Shown: piece after piece, positions 53,823-64,000 of the stretch
Layout: each line of letters opens with the position of its first letter
Position numbering within the stretch: position 1 is the first letter of the stretch
Assembly (NCBI RefSeq): GCF_003397705.1
Contig: NZ_QJVB01000004.1
Span: forward strand, 85,793 to 149,792
From: Gardnerella swidsinskii
GTDB lineage: Bacteria; Actinomycetota; Actinomycetes; Actinomycetales; Bifidobacteriaceae
DNA length: 64,000 nt
Direction: 5' to 3'
The notes under the pieces: model-generated
Told to the model about the DNA's origin: nothing
Databases searched by the model: none
What the model saw: only the letters and a program-made list of their open reading frames with translations
Program-made: the position numbers and the translations under genes

Positions 53823-56800
53823 ATGATTGATAAAACAAATAAGCAATTTACTCGCAAGAACACCGATAGTGCGGAGCAAGCTGCAGCAATTCAAGCGCCA
53901 ACAAATAAGAACATGATTATTGTTGCAGGAGCTGGAAGCGGCAAAACGTATACGATGACTCGTCGAGTTATCGACCTTATTGAGCGCGGAGTTGCTCCTG
54001 AAAGTATTTTGGGTTTGACTTTTACTAATAAAGCAGCTTCTGAGCTGCTTGCAAGAGTTGCTCAAGCTGTAAGTCAGCATAGTAGCGAAATAAATAAGCT
54101 TATCAATAATGCAAATTCCGCATCTTCAAGTGGCTTTTTGAAGCCAGAAGTAATGACATACGATGCTTTTTTCCAGTCAATTGTGCGCCAATATGGTTTG
54201 CTTGTTGGATTTGATCAAAATACGCAACCTTTAAGCGATGCAGGTGCGCGCGAATTAATAAAACCGCTAGTAAACGATTATGTTACTAATCATGCGGAAG
54301 TGCTGTCTTGGTATAGTTTTGATGCGCTTATTGACGACGTGCTTGCGCTCGCAGCAGATATTTCATGCTCGATGATTGGCATAAATAGCAGGGGAGAGTC
54401 TATAGATAGCACGTCTAAAGCTGTTTTAGAAATTCAAAAGTGGAATAACGCTTGGATTGAGCATTTGCAAAAAGCAATTAATTGTGCTGAAACTACTGAA
54501 ATAATTGCAAAAAAGCCTAGCTCTATTAAATTGCGTCGCGGAAAAAACGATTCAGATGAAAAATATTTCGAAAAGTGCGAAAATTACGGAAAAGAATACG
54601 TAGAATACCTGAATATTACATTAAAAAATAAGTGTTATGAATCTTGTAATAACTTGCTTGAAGCTGCTGAGAAGCGCAATGTATTACTTGAATTAGTTTT
54701 GGCTTTTGACGCAGCAAAGCAGCGCGCAAATATGGCGCAATTTAGCGATTTTACTATTGCTGCATACCGTTTGGTGACGCATTTTCCTTCTATTGCAGAG
54801 CAGTATCGCCGCCAATACAGCCAAGTTTTGCTTGATGAATATCAAGATACTTCTACAACTCAAGCAATGCTGATTGCAACGCTGTTTCATAAAAAAACTA
54901 GCGGTGTGGAAGAAGCTAGTGTTGCTGCGAAAACTAGCGAAAATCAAGACTTTTTAACTACTCAACAAACGAATATTGCTGCAGTAGGTGATCCGTTCCA
55001 AGCTATTTACTCGTTTAGAGGAGCTAGTTCCGGAGCTTTCAGAAAGCTTGAGCAAGCACTAAATATCGACCAGTCAAGTGAGTTTTCTCTTACTAGAACG
55101 CGACGCAATTCGCAGCTTATTTTAAAAGCTGCAAATTCTATTACGAAACCTTTGCGAGTGCCTGCGCTTCGCCATAGTAGTTCACTTGCTACAGAAGTAG
55201 AAGTGAAAAACTTGCAATACTTAGATAATGCACCAAAAGGTACTTTTAGTGTGTTAAATATGCCTACGCAATATCAAGAAGTAGAAGCCGTTGTGCGTTT
55301 TGTAAAATATGTAAAACATAATGCGCTATCTGAAAACGACGATACTAATTCTGCATCTGCTCGAGTTGCAGTTCTTTTCCGTAGCAAAAATAATATTCCG
55401 TTATATGAAGAAGCATTACAAAAAGCAGGTTTACGCACTCTTACTGTTGGGTATTCTGCATTGCTTGAAAAACCAGAAATTCGAGATGTTTTAGCTCTTC
55501 TTTCTGTTGTTGCAGATCACACAAATACTCAAGCTTTGATGAGATTGCTTGCAACTCCTCGTTTTGCGCTTAATACTGACGATTTGGCTGCTATAGCTAA
55601 TATTGCAACATCAAAGAATATCGAATATGTTTTTCGTGCTTTAGTGCAAGCAGGTTTAGTAAACGCTGAAACTCCTCGCTCTAAGTGGTCGCAAGTTGTT
55701 CGAGAACAGCAATCTCAAGCTTCGCAAACCAATAGTATTCATGGTGGAGTTTTTGTGGCGGATGTTTTGCTTGAAGCATACGAAACGCAACTAAGCGAAG
55801 AAGCAAAAAATAACGACAACAATAACAATAATTTGCTTTTTGAGCTAAAAAATAATTTAAGCTCTAAAGCTTATGTAGCAGTGTTAAGAATAGGGCAAAT
55901 GATTCATGCAATACAACGTGCTCAATCTGGCTCTTTGCAAGATATTATGCGCGTTGCTGTAGAAACGCTTAACGTTGATATTGACGTTGCGCTATCTCGT
56001 GCGCTTATGAATGATACTTCCTCTAATGCAACGCTTCTTGACGATATGCACTCTACTGTCGATTCTATTTGTTTACTAGCAGACGCGTATTTGCAAGAAA
56101 TGAGCGATTTTACAACTCCTACTTTGCATGGGTTTATGTCTTGGATTTTCAATATAGACAAAATTAACGATCAACCTTCTTCAGTGGATGAGGCTGCGGA
56201 TGTCGTATTAATGACTATTCACCAATCGAAAGGTTTGGAATGGCCTGCCGTAGCGATAGTTGGGCTTAATGAAGGCGCGTTCCCAAGTAATCAAGGCGAT
56301 AATTTGCGCGTAATAGCAACGCAACAAAGTGGCGTGTACAGGGAAAGGGCATACGCAACGCTCGAAGTTGCTGCAAAAGTGCCTGTTTCTATGAGAGTGG
56401 ATGCAAACATATTGCCAAGATTCCCTCACGATGTTGATCTTGAAACTAGCATGGAACCTCAAAAATCTTTGAAAAATATGTTAACTGTAGACGATATCGA
56501 CGCAGAAGTTTATGGATCAAGAGCTAGAGAAATGTTTGATTTGGCAGAAAAATTCCATGAGCATGAGCAGGCTCCAGTAGAAGCGATTCCTTCAGAAGCT
56601 AGCAAAGTGTATGACGCTGTGATGAAAACTGGCACATTGCCTCTTTCACAAGTCGAAGAGCGTGGGCGCGCTTTGCATATTGACGAGCGTCACCTTATGT
56701 ATGTTGCTTTGACGCGTGCTAAATTCGCAGCATTGCTCACTTGCAGCCAGTCTAATGCTATGAGCGTTGTTGAGAATAAAGAAAATTTTGCCAATAGTGC

Positions 56801-58028
56801 AGCTTCTTCTGTAGATGAATCTTCAAATATTTCAACTTCTAGAGTTAAAAAACCTTCTGTTTTTTGGCAGGAAATGTATGATTCAATGCGCGAATCTGAA
56901 GAATCTCCGGTTCAGGCCACAGCTAAGGTTTCAGATTCTTCAAATCAAGTAGGTTATGTTGTAGGGGAGTCAGCTTCGCAACTTGCGCAATTATTTAGCG
57001 AGGAAAGCACTATTCCAACTGAAGATAATGAGAAACAATTATCTTGGCCGAGTGCATCTAGTGAAGCTATACGTAGTGTATTGCAAAAATCTGCGCAAGA
57101 CGTTGTAAATTCAAAAATGAGTAATCAAATTTCTGGTATTTCAAAAGATAATTCTTTGCTTTACAAAGCTCAAGCTTTGCTACAAGATGCAGATTTAATG
57201 CCGAAAATTGATTGGTATCACAACATTCAAGAGTTAAAAAACAGAGCAGAGCAGCTTTCTAATGTTGAAAATGTCAATGTGACTGCTGTGCAAAGGCGCG
57301 CTATGTTTCGTAATGATTATTCGCGCGCGAATGAAGATTTTAATGATGCGGATGCTAAGCGTTTGCGGAAGGAATGGATGGCAATTATTCGCCCTATTCC
57401 TAGCGTTTCTTCGCCTGCTTCTGATTTGGGAACGCGTTTTCATGCTTGGGCTGAACAGTTTGTAAAAGCTGGTTGCGTGAATAAAAATTCTATTCAGTAT
57501 GACGTTGATGAAAACGTTGATGAGAATGCTGTTGAGAACGTTGCTGAAACTTGCGAGAATATTTCGCAAAATGCAAAATCTTCGGAGCGCAAATTGTTGA
57601 TATGGAAGCAGCGTTTAATAACATCAAAATGGGCGCATCGCCGTCCTATAGCAGCAGAGCAGCCGATTGTAGCTCATGTTCCAGAATTAGGCGATCAAAT
57701 TATTAATGGCAAAATCGACGCAATATTTGCAGGTGGTTTAAATCCAGAAGATCCAAGCAAATTGTACACGATAGTCGATTGGAAAACCGGAAGAAAACCA
57801 ACCAAACCACAAGATATTGCGCTTAAACTTGGCCAGCTTGACTGGTATCGTCTGCTTTTGTCTCTTATGACTAAGGTTCCGCTTGATGCTATCGATGCCA
57901 CCCTTTATTATGTGAACATATCGGATGAATGTGAACGGGAAATTCATGCCGAGCAAAAAACGAAAGATGAGATCCTTGCCGAGTTACACTCTGACACGTT
58001 AATCTCCCTCGATGATGATGACGCATAA
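53823..58028 (+). CDS. adnB: AdnB-like helicase-nuclease subunit
   Basis: This 1401-residue UvrD/RecB-type protein is the second subunit of the break-processing complex. Walker A is IIVAGAGSGKTYTMTR (Lys near 41), motif II is LLDEYQDT, motif III is VGDPFQAIYSFRGA, and motif VI is RHLMYVALTRAKFAAL. The C-terminal nuclease shows INGKIDAIFAGG and TIVDWKTGRKP. Its motor motifs are intact, so it is probably the leading motor. Acidic Asn/Asp-rich inserts lie near residues 655-670 and 1225-1260. Only two bases separate it from adnA. Confidence 0.92.
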   Translation: MIDKTNKQFTRKNTDSAEQAAAIQAPTNKNMIIVAGAGSGKTYTMTRRVIDLIERGVAPESILGLTFTNKAASELLARVAQAVSQHSSEINKLINNANSASSSGFLKPEVMTYDAFFQSIVRQYGLLVGFDQNTQPLSDAGARELIKPLVNDYVTNHAEVLSWYSFDALIDDVLALAADISCSMIGINSRGESIDSTSKAVLEIQKWNNAWIEHLQKAINCAETTEIIAKKPSSIKLRRGKNDSDEKYFEKCENYGKEYVEYLNITLKNKCYESCNNLLEAAEKRNVLLELVLAFDAAKQRANMAQFSDFTIAAYRLVTHFPSIAEQYRRQYSQVLLDEYQDTSTTQAMLIATLFHKKTSGVEEASVAAKTSENQDFLTTQQTNIAAVGDPFQAIYSFRGASSGAFRKLEQALNIDQSSEFSLTRTRRNSQLILKAANSITKPLRVPALRHSSSLATEVEVKNLQYLDNAPKGTFSVLNMPTQYQEVEAVVRFVKYVKHNALSENDDTNSASARVAVLFRSKNNIPLYEEALQKAGLRTLTVGYSALLEKPEIRDVLALLSVVADHTNTQALMRLLATPRFALNTDDLAAIANIATSKNIEYVFRALVQAGLVNAETPRSKWSQVVREQQSQASQTNSIHGGVFVADVLLEAYETQLSEEAKNNDNNNNNLLFELKNNLSSKAYVAVLRIGQMIHAIQRAQSGSLQDIMRVAVETLNVDIDVALSRALMNDTSSNATLLDDMHSTVDSICLLADAYLQEMSDFTTPTLHGFMSWIFNIDKINDQPSSVDEAADVVLMTIHQSKGLEWPAVAIVGLNEGAFPSNQGDNLRVIATQQSGVYRERAYATLEVAAKVPVSMRVDANILPRFPHDVDLETSMEPQKSLKNMLTVDDIDAEVYGSRAREMFDLAEKFHEHEQAPVEAIPSEASKVYDAVMKTGTLPLSQVEERGRALHIDERHLMYVALTRAKFAALLTCSQSNAMSVVENKENFANSAASSVDESSNISTSRVKKPSVFWQEMYDSMRESEESPVQATAKVSDSSNQVGYVVGESASQLAQLFSEESTIPTEDNEKQLSWPSASSEAIRSVLQKSAQDVVNSKMSNQISGISKDNSLLYKAQALLQDADLMPKIDWYHNIQELKNRAEQLSNVENVNVTAVQRRAMFRNDYSRANEDFNDADAKRLRKEWMAIIRPIPSVSSPASDLGTRFHAWAEQFVKAGCVNKNSIQYDVDENVDENAVENVAETCENISQNAKSSERKLLIWKQRLITSKWAHRRPIAAEQPIVAHVPELGDQIINGKIDAIFAGGLNPEDPSKLYTIVDWKTGRKPTKPQDIALKLGQLDWYRLLLSLMTKVPLDAIDATLYYVNISDECEREIHAEQKTKDEILAELHSDTLISLDDDDA

Positions 58029-58209
58029 ATGTTGCTATTGCAATCATTTTGTCGCAATTTATTTGCTGCAATTTTTGTTTGCTGTAACGTATTTTGCGCC
58101 GCGATTGAAACGCATCGTGCATCACTTCGAAAACGTGCAGATTCCTCGTGCAGTGTGTGTGGGCGGGCATACGCACAACATCGATTTGAGTATGAAGTAA
58201 GGAAGAATC

Positions 58210-58896
58210 ATGACTGTTGAATTTCGTTCTGTAAAACTCAGTGATATTGATGCAATGGTTAAAGAATATGAACGTACTTGGGGTATTGCGCAAAAAGTTG
58301 GGAAAGATGCTTCGTTAAGTCTTTCTCGAAGATGTGTGTTGCATTACTTAGAACCTTCAACGCATGGTACTATTGCTGAAATAGACGGTAAGTTTATGGG
58401 TCTGCTTTTGGCGCGAGTTTTTGACGCACCTGTTTTATTTCCAGAAGTAGGGAGAATGCTTCGCGAGCAAGAAGCCGCAATGAAAGAAAATTGTGACAAA
58501 AACTATGCTCTCGCTTTAGAAGAAGCGTACGGCATGCGCGCGTTGGAAACTAAACTTGAAGCGAAATCTCATATCAATAATTTAACTCAAGCGGAATTGG
58601 AGCTTTTCCTTGTTTCTCCAGATGCTCGTGGGCATGGTGTCGGTGGAGGCTTGTGGAAGCGAACAATGCATATGCTAAGAAATAACGGAGTAAATCGTTA
58701 CTATTTGCATACTGATTCAGCGTGTGACGTAAGCTTTTACGATTATCACGGGCTTAGAAGAGATGCTTCTTTTATGCGCTCGGATCATCCTTATGAAGCT
58801 AAGAACGTGAAATCTTTGGTGGATGACTTGTATATTTACTCAGGTGAGCCGAGAGTTCGTTCAAAGCAAGCAAATGCTCGTTCTAAAACGCGTTAA
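58210..58896 (+). CDS. GNAT-family N-acetyltransferase
   Basis: This 228-residue protein starts at ATG 58210 after AAGGAAG. The acetyl-CoA binding motif A is LELFLVSPDARGHGVGGGLW, where RGHGVG matches the family's Arg-x-x-Gly-x-Gly loop. The later NRYYLHTDSACDVSFYDYHG is the usual helix-4 region. The acceptor, which may be a small molecule or a protein, cannot be told from sequence. It lies between adnB and an MFS permease gene and is probably its own unit. Confidence 0.9.
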   Translation: MTVEFRSVKLSDIDAMVKEYERTWGIAQKVGKDASLSLSRRCVLHYLEPSTHGTIAEIDGKFMGLLLARVFDAPVLFPEVGRMLREQEAAMKENCDKNYALALEEAYGMRALETKLEAKSHINNLTQAELELFLVSPDARGHGVGGGLWKRTMHMLRNNGVNRYYLHTDSACDVSFYDYHGLRRDASFMRSDHPYEAKNVKSLVDDLYIYSGEPRVRSKQANARSKTR

Positions 58897-58957
58897 TAAA
58901 AATATGCAAATGTATAACGTTGCGTGACTTGCTTGACAAAAAGGAGCAAAGAAATAT

Positions 58958-60352
58958 ATGTCGTCCCAAAAGGCAACTAAGAAAGCATCGGTATTTTCTC
59001 AATATTCTAGATTATTTTCATTTAATGGAGCTAAAGCGTTTTGTGTAGCAGGCGCGACTGCGCGTTTGCCAATGTCTATGATTGCGTTGGGAATTGTTCT
59101 TGCATTAAACCATTTGTATAACAACTGGACTATTGCTGGAGCAATGTCTGCGTCGTATGTGCTTGCACAAGCTGCGGTAACTCCTGTGTATGCTAAGCTT
59201 TTTGACCGTTTTGGTCAGCGTAAAGTTGGAGTTATTGCGCTAAGTGCACAAGTAATCGCTATGATTTCTTTTGCATTTGCAGCTTTATTTAAGGTTCCTC
59301 TTGTTTTGCTTTTTGTGTTAGCAATTGTGATGGGCGTAACTCAGTTTGCTTTTGGCGCGTTGGTGCGTACTCGTTGGGCTTATACATTGCGTGCAGAAGA
59401 TGACGATTCTTTATTAAACGTTGCTTATGCGTTGGAATCTGGTATCGATGAAATTGTGTTTATATTAGGACCTATTTTGGCTGCGTGGTTAGCAACTTCT
59501 GTGCACCCTGTTTCGCAATTATTCGTGCCAGTATTTGCAAGTGGATTGGGCGGAGCTTGGTTCTTTTCTCTAAAAAATACTCAACCTGCTGTGCTCAAAG
59601 TAGTGGAAGTTCCAACTGCTGCAGCTGAAGATGTTGATGTATTAATCGCTTCTCAAAAAGAAGATGAAATTTCCAAAGATTATGTGGCATCTCAAAAGCA
59701 AGAAGCGAAACGCTCATTTGTAGACAAATTTAGTCTTAAGCAATTGCATAATCATCGCTCAAAAAAGCGCGGTAAAAACGTGCTGCTTTACCGCGGCATT
59801 ATCCCGCTTGTGCTCATGTTTGTTGTATTTAATATGAGTTTTAGTGCATTTGACGTGTCTGTAACAGCTGCAATGAAAGCTCAGGGGCTTGATCATTTCA
59901 TTGGTATGCAGTTGGCATTGTTTGCATGTGGTTCGCTTGTGGGAGCGATTATTTTTGGATCGCATAAATTCCGCGGTTCTAATTGGTCGCATCTGATTGT
60001 ATTTTTGACTGTTTTAACTGTCGGATTTATGCTTATGAGTCTTAATATAGACAGACTTGTGCTTATGAGCGTTTTTGAAGTGCTTTCCGGCTTATGTGTT
60101 TCGCCAATTTTTGCTACTGGAAATCTTATTGTGAAAGCAACTGTTCCTGAAGAATCGCTTACGGAAGGTCTTTCATGGCTACCAACTGCGTCTGCTGTCG
60201 GCTGTTCTTTAGGTTCGATGGCTGCTGGAGCTGCAATCGACTCGTGGAATTCGCATGCCGGAATGATGGTTCCATGGATCTCAACAATGGCAGCTATACC
60301 TATCGCCACGCTTGGCTGGTTTATTGTAATGGTGCTTAAAAAGCGACATTAA
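58958..60352 (+). CDS. Major facilitator superfamily permease
   Basis: This 464-residue protein starts at ATG 58958 after AAGGAGC and has twelve predicted membrane segments in two sets of six. The loop between segments 2 and 3 has AKLFDRFGQRKVG, the usual MFS motif A position. A charged cytoplasmic loop of about 75 residues joins the halves. The layout resembles drug or sugar exporters, but the substrate is unknown. Position next to a GNAT gene could mean a shared detoxification role; this is only inference. Confidence 0.9.
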   Translation: MSSQKATKKASVFSQYSRLFSFNGAKAFCVAGATARLPMSMIALGIVLALNHLYNNWTIAGAMSASYVLAQAAVTPVYAKLFDRFGQRKVGVIALSAQVIAMISFAFAALFKVPLVLLFVLAIVMGVTQFAFGALVRTRWAYTLRAEDDDSLLNVAYALESGIDEIVFILGPILAAWLATSVHPVSQLFVPVFASGLGGAWFFSLKNTQPAVLKVVEVPTAAAEDVDVLIASQKEDEISKDYVASQKQEAKRSFVDKFSLKQLHNHRSKKRGKNVLLYRGIIPLVLMFVVFNMSFSAFDVSVTAAMKAQGLDHFIGMQLALFACGSLVGAIIFGSHKFRGSNWSHLIVFLTVLTVGFMLMSLNIDRLVLMSVFEVLSGLCVSPIFATGNLIVKATVPEESLTEGLSWLPTASAVGCSLGSMAAGAAIDSWNSHAGMMVPWISTMAAIPIATLGWFIVMVLKKRH

Positions 60353-60506
60353 CTGCGCACGTGTGTAAAGTTTCTGCCGTTTTCTCGCTTTAATCCGATC
60401 GAAATTTTACAGCTGCGTAAAGTTTCTGCCGCTTCAGTGACAAAAGCTGAGTTGAGTCCTAACGGTACACTAGAAAGAAGTGCGCAATATCGCAAGATGT
60501 AGTGAG

Positions 60507-62534
60507 ATGAATATGAAAATAGAATATGATGAACGTACTGAGGAAATTCTTGCTGAAGTAGTACGCGATGCGTTGCAATCTGACGCTGATAATATGCGTT
60601 CTCTTAATAACCAAGAATCTTCTGCGTCGTCTAAGCAAATTCGACAGTCGGTGAAAAAAGTGAATAAAAAAATGTCTGCTGATACTTCAACTAAATCAGT
60701 ATCTACTAAAGATGTAAAAACTGCTAAAACTAAATCAACTAAAAAAGCTAAATTCAACAAAGAAACTAAAACAGAAAATGCAAAGTCATCAACTCGTAGA
60801 ACAGGAAATGTTCTTCCTCCTGTAGTTAACGATCAAAGAGAAGGTGCTCTTATTGCGCCGCCAAAGTATCGTAAAGGATCAATGCGAATCGTTCCACTCG
60901 GCGGTTTGGGTGAAATCGGCCGCAATATGAACGTAATTGAATATAACGGTCATATTTTGCTTATCGATTGCGGTGTGCTGTTTCCGGAAGAAGAGCAGCC
61001 AGGCGTTGATTTGATTTTGCCTGATTTCCACTATATTCAGGATCGACTTGATAAGGTTGAAGCTTTAGTTTTGACGCACGGTCACGAAGATCATATTGGT
61101 GGTGTGCCGTATCTTCTTAAGATGCGTCCGGATATTCCGCTGATTGGTTCTAAGCTTACTTTGGCTTTTGTTGAAGCAAAGTGCCAGGAGCATCATATTG
61201 AGCCGAAACTTACTCGCGTTGAAGGCCGCGATAAGATGAAAGTAGGTCCGTTTAATCTTGAGTTTATTACGGTGACGCACTCGATTCCGGACGCGCTTGC
61301 TGTTTGTGTTAAAACGCCTGCTGGAACTTTGATTGATACTGGCGATATTAAGCTCGATCAGCTTCCTCTTGACCATCGTATTACTGATTTAGTTGAGTTT
61401 GGTCGCTTAGGTGAGCAGGGCATAGATTTGCTTATGGCTGATTCCACTAATGCTGAAGTTCCAGGATTTGTAAAGCCTGAAACTTCGATTGGTCCGGCTT
61501 TGGATCGCGCTTTTGCTGAAGCTACGCGCAAGATTATTGTTGCTAGTTTCTCAAGCCACGTGCATCGCGTGCAGCAAGTGGTTGACGCAGCTCACAAGTT
61601 TGGCAGAAAAGTGGTGTTTGTTGGGCGATCAATGGTTAGAAATATGTCAATTGCTGCGGATTTAGGCTACTTGCATATTCCTGAAAACACGGTTGTGGAC
61701 TTAAAGCAGGCCAAGGATGTTCAAGACGACAAGCTCGTATACATGTGCACTGGTTCACAAGGCGAGCCTATGGCTGCACTCGGGCGTATTGCAGATGGCA
61801 ATCACCGAGATATTACTGTTAATGAGTTCGACACTGTTATTCTTGCAAGTTCGCTTATTCCAGGAAATGAGCACGAAGTTTATAAGGTTATTAACAAGCT
61901 TGTGCAGTTGGGTGCGCGTGTAATCAACAAAGATAACGCTGCAATTCACGTGTCTGGTCATTGCAATGAAGGCGAGCTTTTGTACTTGTACAACATTGTG
62001 AAGCCAAAGTGCGCCATGCCAATTCATGGTGAGCATCGTCACTTGGTTGCAAACGGATTGATTGCAGTAAAAACTGGCGTTGATCCAAATAACGTTGTGC
62101 TTGCTGAAGACGGCGATGTTGTGGATTTGTATCATGGCAATGCTGCAGTTGTTGGTTCTGTACCATGCGGTTACGTGTATGTTGATGGTGATTCTGTTGG
62201 TGAGCTTACAGATGAAGAGCTTGAAAAGCGCAGAATTTTGGGCACGGAAGGTTTCGTATCGAGCTTTGTTGTAGTTGATACAGAGCACGCTGACGTTGTT
62301 TCTGGTCCAAAGATTTTCTTGAATGCTGTTGCTGAAGACGAGGCTGATTTTGAGAAGGTTCGTCATCAAATTGTTGAACAGTTGCAGGATGCGATGATGC
62401 GCGGTGAGCACGATACTCATAAGTTGCAGCAGATTATGCGACGAACTTTGGGTAGTTGGGTTGCTCGCGCTTTGCGCAGGAAGCCTATGCTCGTGCCGGT
62501 AGTTGCGGATATTGCAAAAAATAATCAAGAATAA
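60507..62534 (+). CDS. rnj: Ribonuclease J
   Basis: RNase J is a 5'-3' exo- and endoribonuclease for mRNA decay and rRNA maturation. From ATG 60507 the product has 675 residues; ATG 60513 is equally possible. An unusual Lys/Ser/Thr-rich head of about 120 residues precedes the catalytic domain, which starts with VPLGGLGEIGRNMNV. The metallo-beta-lactamase motif is LTHGHEDHIGG, further metal ligands are in HSIPDA and DTGDIKLDQ, and the beta-CASP part has VHISGH-like IHVSGHCNEGE. The basic head is longer than in Bacillus RNase J and may bind RNA or partners. Confidence 0.94.
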   Translation: MNMKIEYDERTEEILAEVVRDALQSDADNMRSLNNQESSASSKQIRQSVKKVNKKMSADTSTKSVSTKDVKTAKTKSTKKAKFNKETKTENAKSSTRRTGNVLPPVVNDQREGALIAPPKYRKGSMRIVPLGGLGEIGRNMNVIEYNGHILLIDCGVLFPEEEQPGVDLILPDFHYIQDRLDKVEALVLTHGHEDHIGGVPYLLKMRPDIPLIGSKLTLAFVEAKCQEHHIEPKLTRVEGRDKMKVGPFNLEFITVTHSIPDALAVCVKTPAGTLIDTGDIKLDQLPLDHRITDLVEFGRLGEQGIDLLMADSTNAEVPGFVKPETSIGPALDRAFAEATRKIIVASFSSHVHRVQQVVDAAHKFGRKVVFVGRSMVRNMSIAADLGYLHIPENTVVDLKQAKDVQDDKLVYMCTGSQGEPMAALGRIADGNHRDITVNEFDTVILASSLIPGNEHEVYKVINKLVQLGARVINKDNAAIHVSGHCNEGELLYLYNIVKPKCAMPIHGEHRHLVANGLIAVKTGVDPNNVVLAEDGDVVDLYHGNAAVVGSVPCGYVYVDGDSVGELTDEELEKRRILGTEGFVSSFVVVDTEHADVVSGPKIFLNAVAEDEADFEKVRHQIVEQLQDAMMRGEHDTHKLQQIMRRTLGSWVARALRRKPMLVPVVADIAKNNQE

Positions 62535-62630
62535 TCAAAAATAAAGAAAATATTCGCAATTATTTGTAAATAGCTAAAAATAATCGTAAATATAATCAAA
62601 AATAAGAAAAATATAAGGAAGGTACAAAAT

Positions 62631-64000
62631 ATGCCAGGAGCAAATCTGACTCGCGTAGAAGCTCAAGAGCGTTTCGACGCTATCCAAATGCCAATTCACT
62701 ACGATGTTGCGCTCGATTTAGGAAAAGGCGGACGCGATTTTACTTCGCGCACGAAGATTGAGTTCGATGCTAAAGCTGGTAGCGCAAGCTTCCTCGATTT
62801 AATTGCAAACAGCGTAGAATCTGTGGTGTTAAACGGTACCGCTCTTGACGTTTCTAAAGTTTTTGCAGACAGTCGAATTGAGCTTGCAAATTTGCTTGAG
62901 CATAATACCGTAGAAGTTGTAGCAAACTGCCAGTATTCCAACACGGGCGAAGGTTTGCACAGAAGCGTGGATCCTTCCGACGGAAACGTTTATTTGTATA
63001 CTCAGTTCGAAGTGCCGGATGCTCGCCGCGTTTATGCTGTGTTTGATCAGCCGGATTTAAAGGCTGTTTTTGACTTTACGGTGGACGCTCCAGAAAGTTG
63101 GATTGTGACTTCCAATATGCCAGTTAAAAGCGAAACCGCGTTGGAAGGCCGCGAAACTGAAGCAGGCACTTTGGAAAATGGCGCTGTAGAAGGCATGAAG
63201 CGTTGGGTATTCGAGTCAACTCCAAAGATGAGCTCCTACTTAACTGCTATCTGCGCAGGCCCTTACGCGCAGTGGCACACAACTTACAACAATGAAGACG
63301 GTCGCGTAGTTCCAATGGCAATGTACTGCCGTCAGGCACTTAAAGACGCTTTTGCAAAAGACGTTGACTACTTGTTCGATATTACGAAGAAAGGTTTTGC
63401 TTTCTACGCTAAGACTTGGGGAGTGCCGTATCCGTACGCAAAGTACGATCAGATTTACGTTCCAGAATATAACGCTGGAGCTATGGAAAACATTGGTATG
63501 GTCACGATTCGCGACCAGTACGTGTTTGAATCCAAAGTCACGGACGCTTATGCTGAGCGCCGCGTTGTAACAGTTTTGCATGAGCTTGCACACATGTGGT
63601 TCGGCGACTACGTGACCATGAAGTGGTGGAATGATTTGTGGCTTAACGAATCCTTCGCAGAATTCACTTCTACTCTTGCAACTGCTGAAGCAACCGAATG
63701 GCATGACGCTTGGAGCACTTTCAATTCCGGCGAAAAAAGCTGGGCACTTAATCAAGATCAGCTTCCAACAACGCACCCAATCGTGGCTCCAATCAACGAT
63801 TTGAATGACACTTCCGTCAACTTCGACGGCATCACTTATGCAAAGGGTGCTTCTGTATTGAAGCAACTCGTAGCGTATGTTGGTCGCGAAAAGTTCTTTG
63901 AAGGAATCCACAACTATTTGAGCAAGCATGCATACAGCAACGCAACTTTGGCTGATTTGTTGCACGAGTTAGAGCTTACAAGCGGACGCGATTTGAAGGC
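62631..64000 (+). CDS. pepN: Aminopeptidase N, M1 family (cut by window edge)
   Basis: ATG 62631 follows AAGGAAGG. The first 456 residues are visible and the frame is still open at the edge; the full protein should be about 850-870 residues. The exopeptidase motif GAMEN is at about residue 283. The zinc site is VLHELAHMWFGDY, with the distant Glu in LWLNESFAEF. M1 aminopeptidases remove single N-terminal residues from peptides in the cytoplasm. The gap of 96 bases after rnj is AT-rich with repeated AATCAAAAATAA words. Confidence 0.95.
   Translation, partial: MPGANLTRVEAQERFDAIQMPIHYDVALDLGKGGRDFTSRTKIEFDAKAGSASFLDLIANSVESVVLNGTALDVSKVFADSRIELANLLEHNTVEVVANCQYSNTGEGLHRSVDPSDGNVYLYTQFEVPDARRVYAVFDQPDLKAVFDFTVDAPESWIVTSNMPVKSETALEGRETEAGTLENGAVEGMKRWVFESTPKMSSYLTAICAGPYAQWHTTYNNEDGRVVPMAMYCRQALKDAFAKDVDYLFDITKKGFAFYAKTWGVPYPYAKYDQIYVPEYNAGAMENIGMVTIRDQYVFESKVTDAYAERRVVTVLHELAHMWFGDYVTMKWWNDLWLNESFAEFTSTLATAEATEWHDAWSTFNSGEKSWALNQDQLPTTHPIVAPINDLNDTSVNFDGITYAKGASVLKQLVAYVGREKFFEGIHNYLSKHAYSNATLADLLHELELTSGRDLK

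Noticed and set aside
58012..58220. Two 62-63 codon frames between adnB and the GNAT gene
   Set aside because: They overlap each other in different frames, lack ribosome-binding sites and show no recognisable domain.

Overview
The window looks like a chromosomal segment of an AT-rich member of the Bifidobacteriaceae, most likely Gardnerella. This is inference from gene content and protein character: actinobacterial RpoB/RpoC, an AdnA/AdnB-type helicase-nuclease pair, a fused ThiM-ThiE enzyme, a galactofuranose-type polysaccharide locus and sortase-dependent pili. No database search was possible.

Layout. (1) 1-10477 is a surface-polysaccharide locus on the + strand. It holds a polytopic membrane protein, an acyltransferase, a Wzm/Wzt-type ABC exporter, a GT4 and a GT2 glycosyltransferase, and UDP-galactopyranose mutase. 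A tRNA-Ser(GGA) with its own terminator follows, then rmlB on the minus strand. (2) 12.3-16.4 kb carries a DMT permease, PRPP synthetase, an ACT-domain protein and its UPF0210 partner. (3) 16.6-19.3 kb on the minus strand carries a membrane-anchored unknown, mutY and a TrmL-type tRNA methyltransferase. (4) 20.1-27.8 kb is rpoB-rpoC with a strong terminator. (5) 27.9-45.3 kb is an accessory region: an ORF6N/PLD-like protein, a HigBA-type toxin-antitoxin pair, then a pilus locus with a pilin, a class C sortase and a 3204-residue adhesin. (6) 45.3-48.1 kb holds convergent thiamine genes (thiD and a thiM-thiE fusion under a TPP riboswitch). (7) 48.3-64 kb holds a Pr6Pr-like membrane protein, adnA-adnB, a GNAT enzyme, an MFS permease, RNase J and the start of pepN (cut by the window edge).

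How the genes work together. The first block makes, modifies and exports a galactofuranose-containing glycan. The 31-45 kb block builds a covalent pilus and a very large surface protein. The rest is mostly housekeeping. Intergenic gaps of about 260 bases or more outside the 1-9 kb block mostly carry hairpin-type repeats in at least two families, plus a longer repeat present twice in opposite orientation (19.4-19.9 and 45.0-45.3 kb).

The most unusual signal is a tandem 18-bp array between toxin and antitoxin (30143-30373). Every unit combines a purine-rich Shine-Dalgarno-like block with an in-frame ATG, GTG or TTG, so the antitoxin's translation start appears to have been multiplied about thirteen times. 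Other points are a 10-G tract upstream of the pilin, regular cysteine pairs and an odd sorting signal in the giant adhesin, compensatory base changes in the hairpin repeats, and a sortase whose start codon lies next to repeat-derived DNA.
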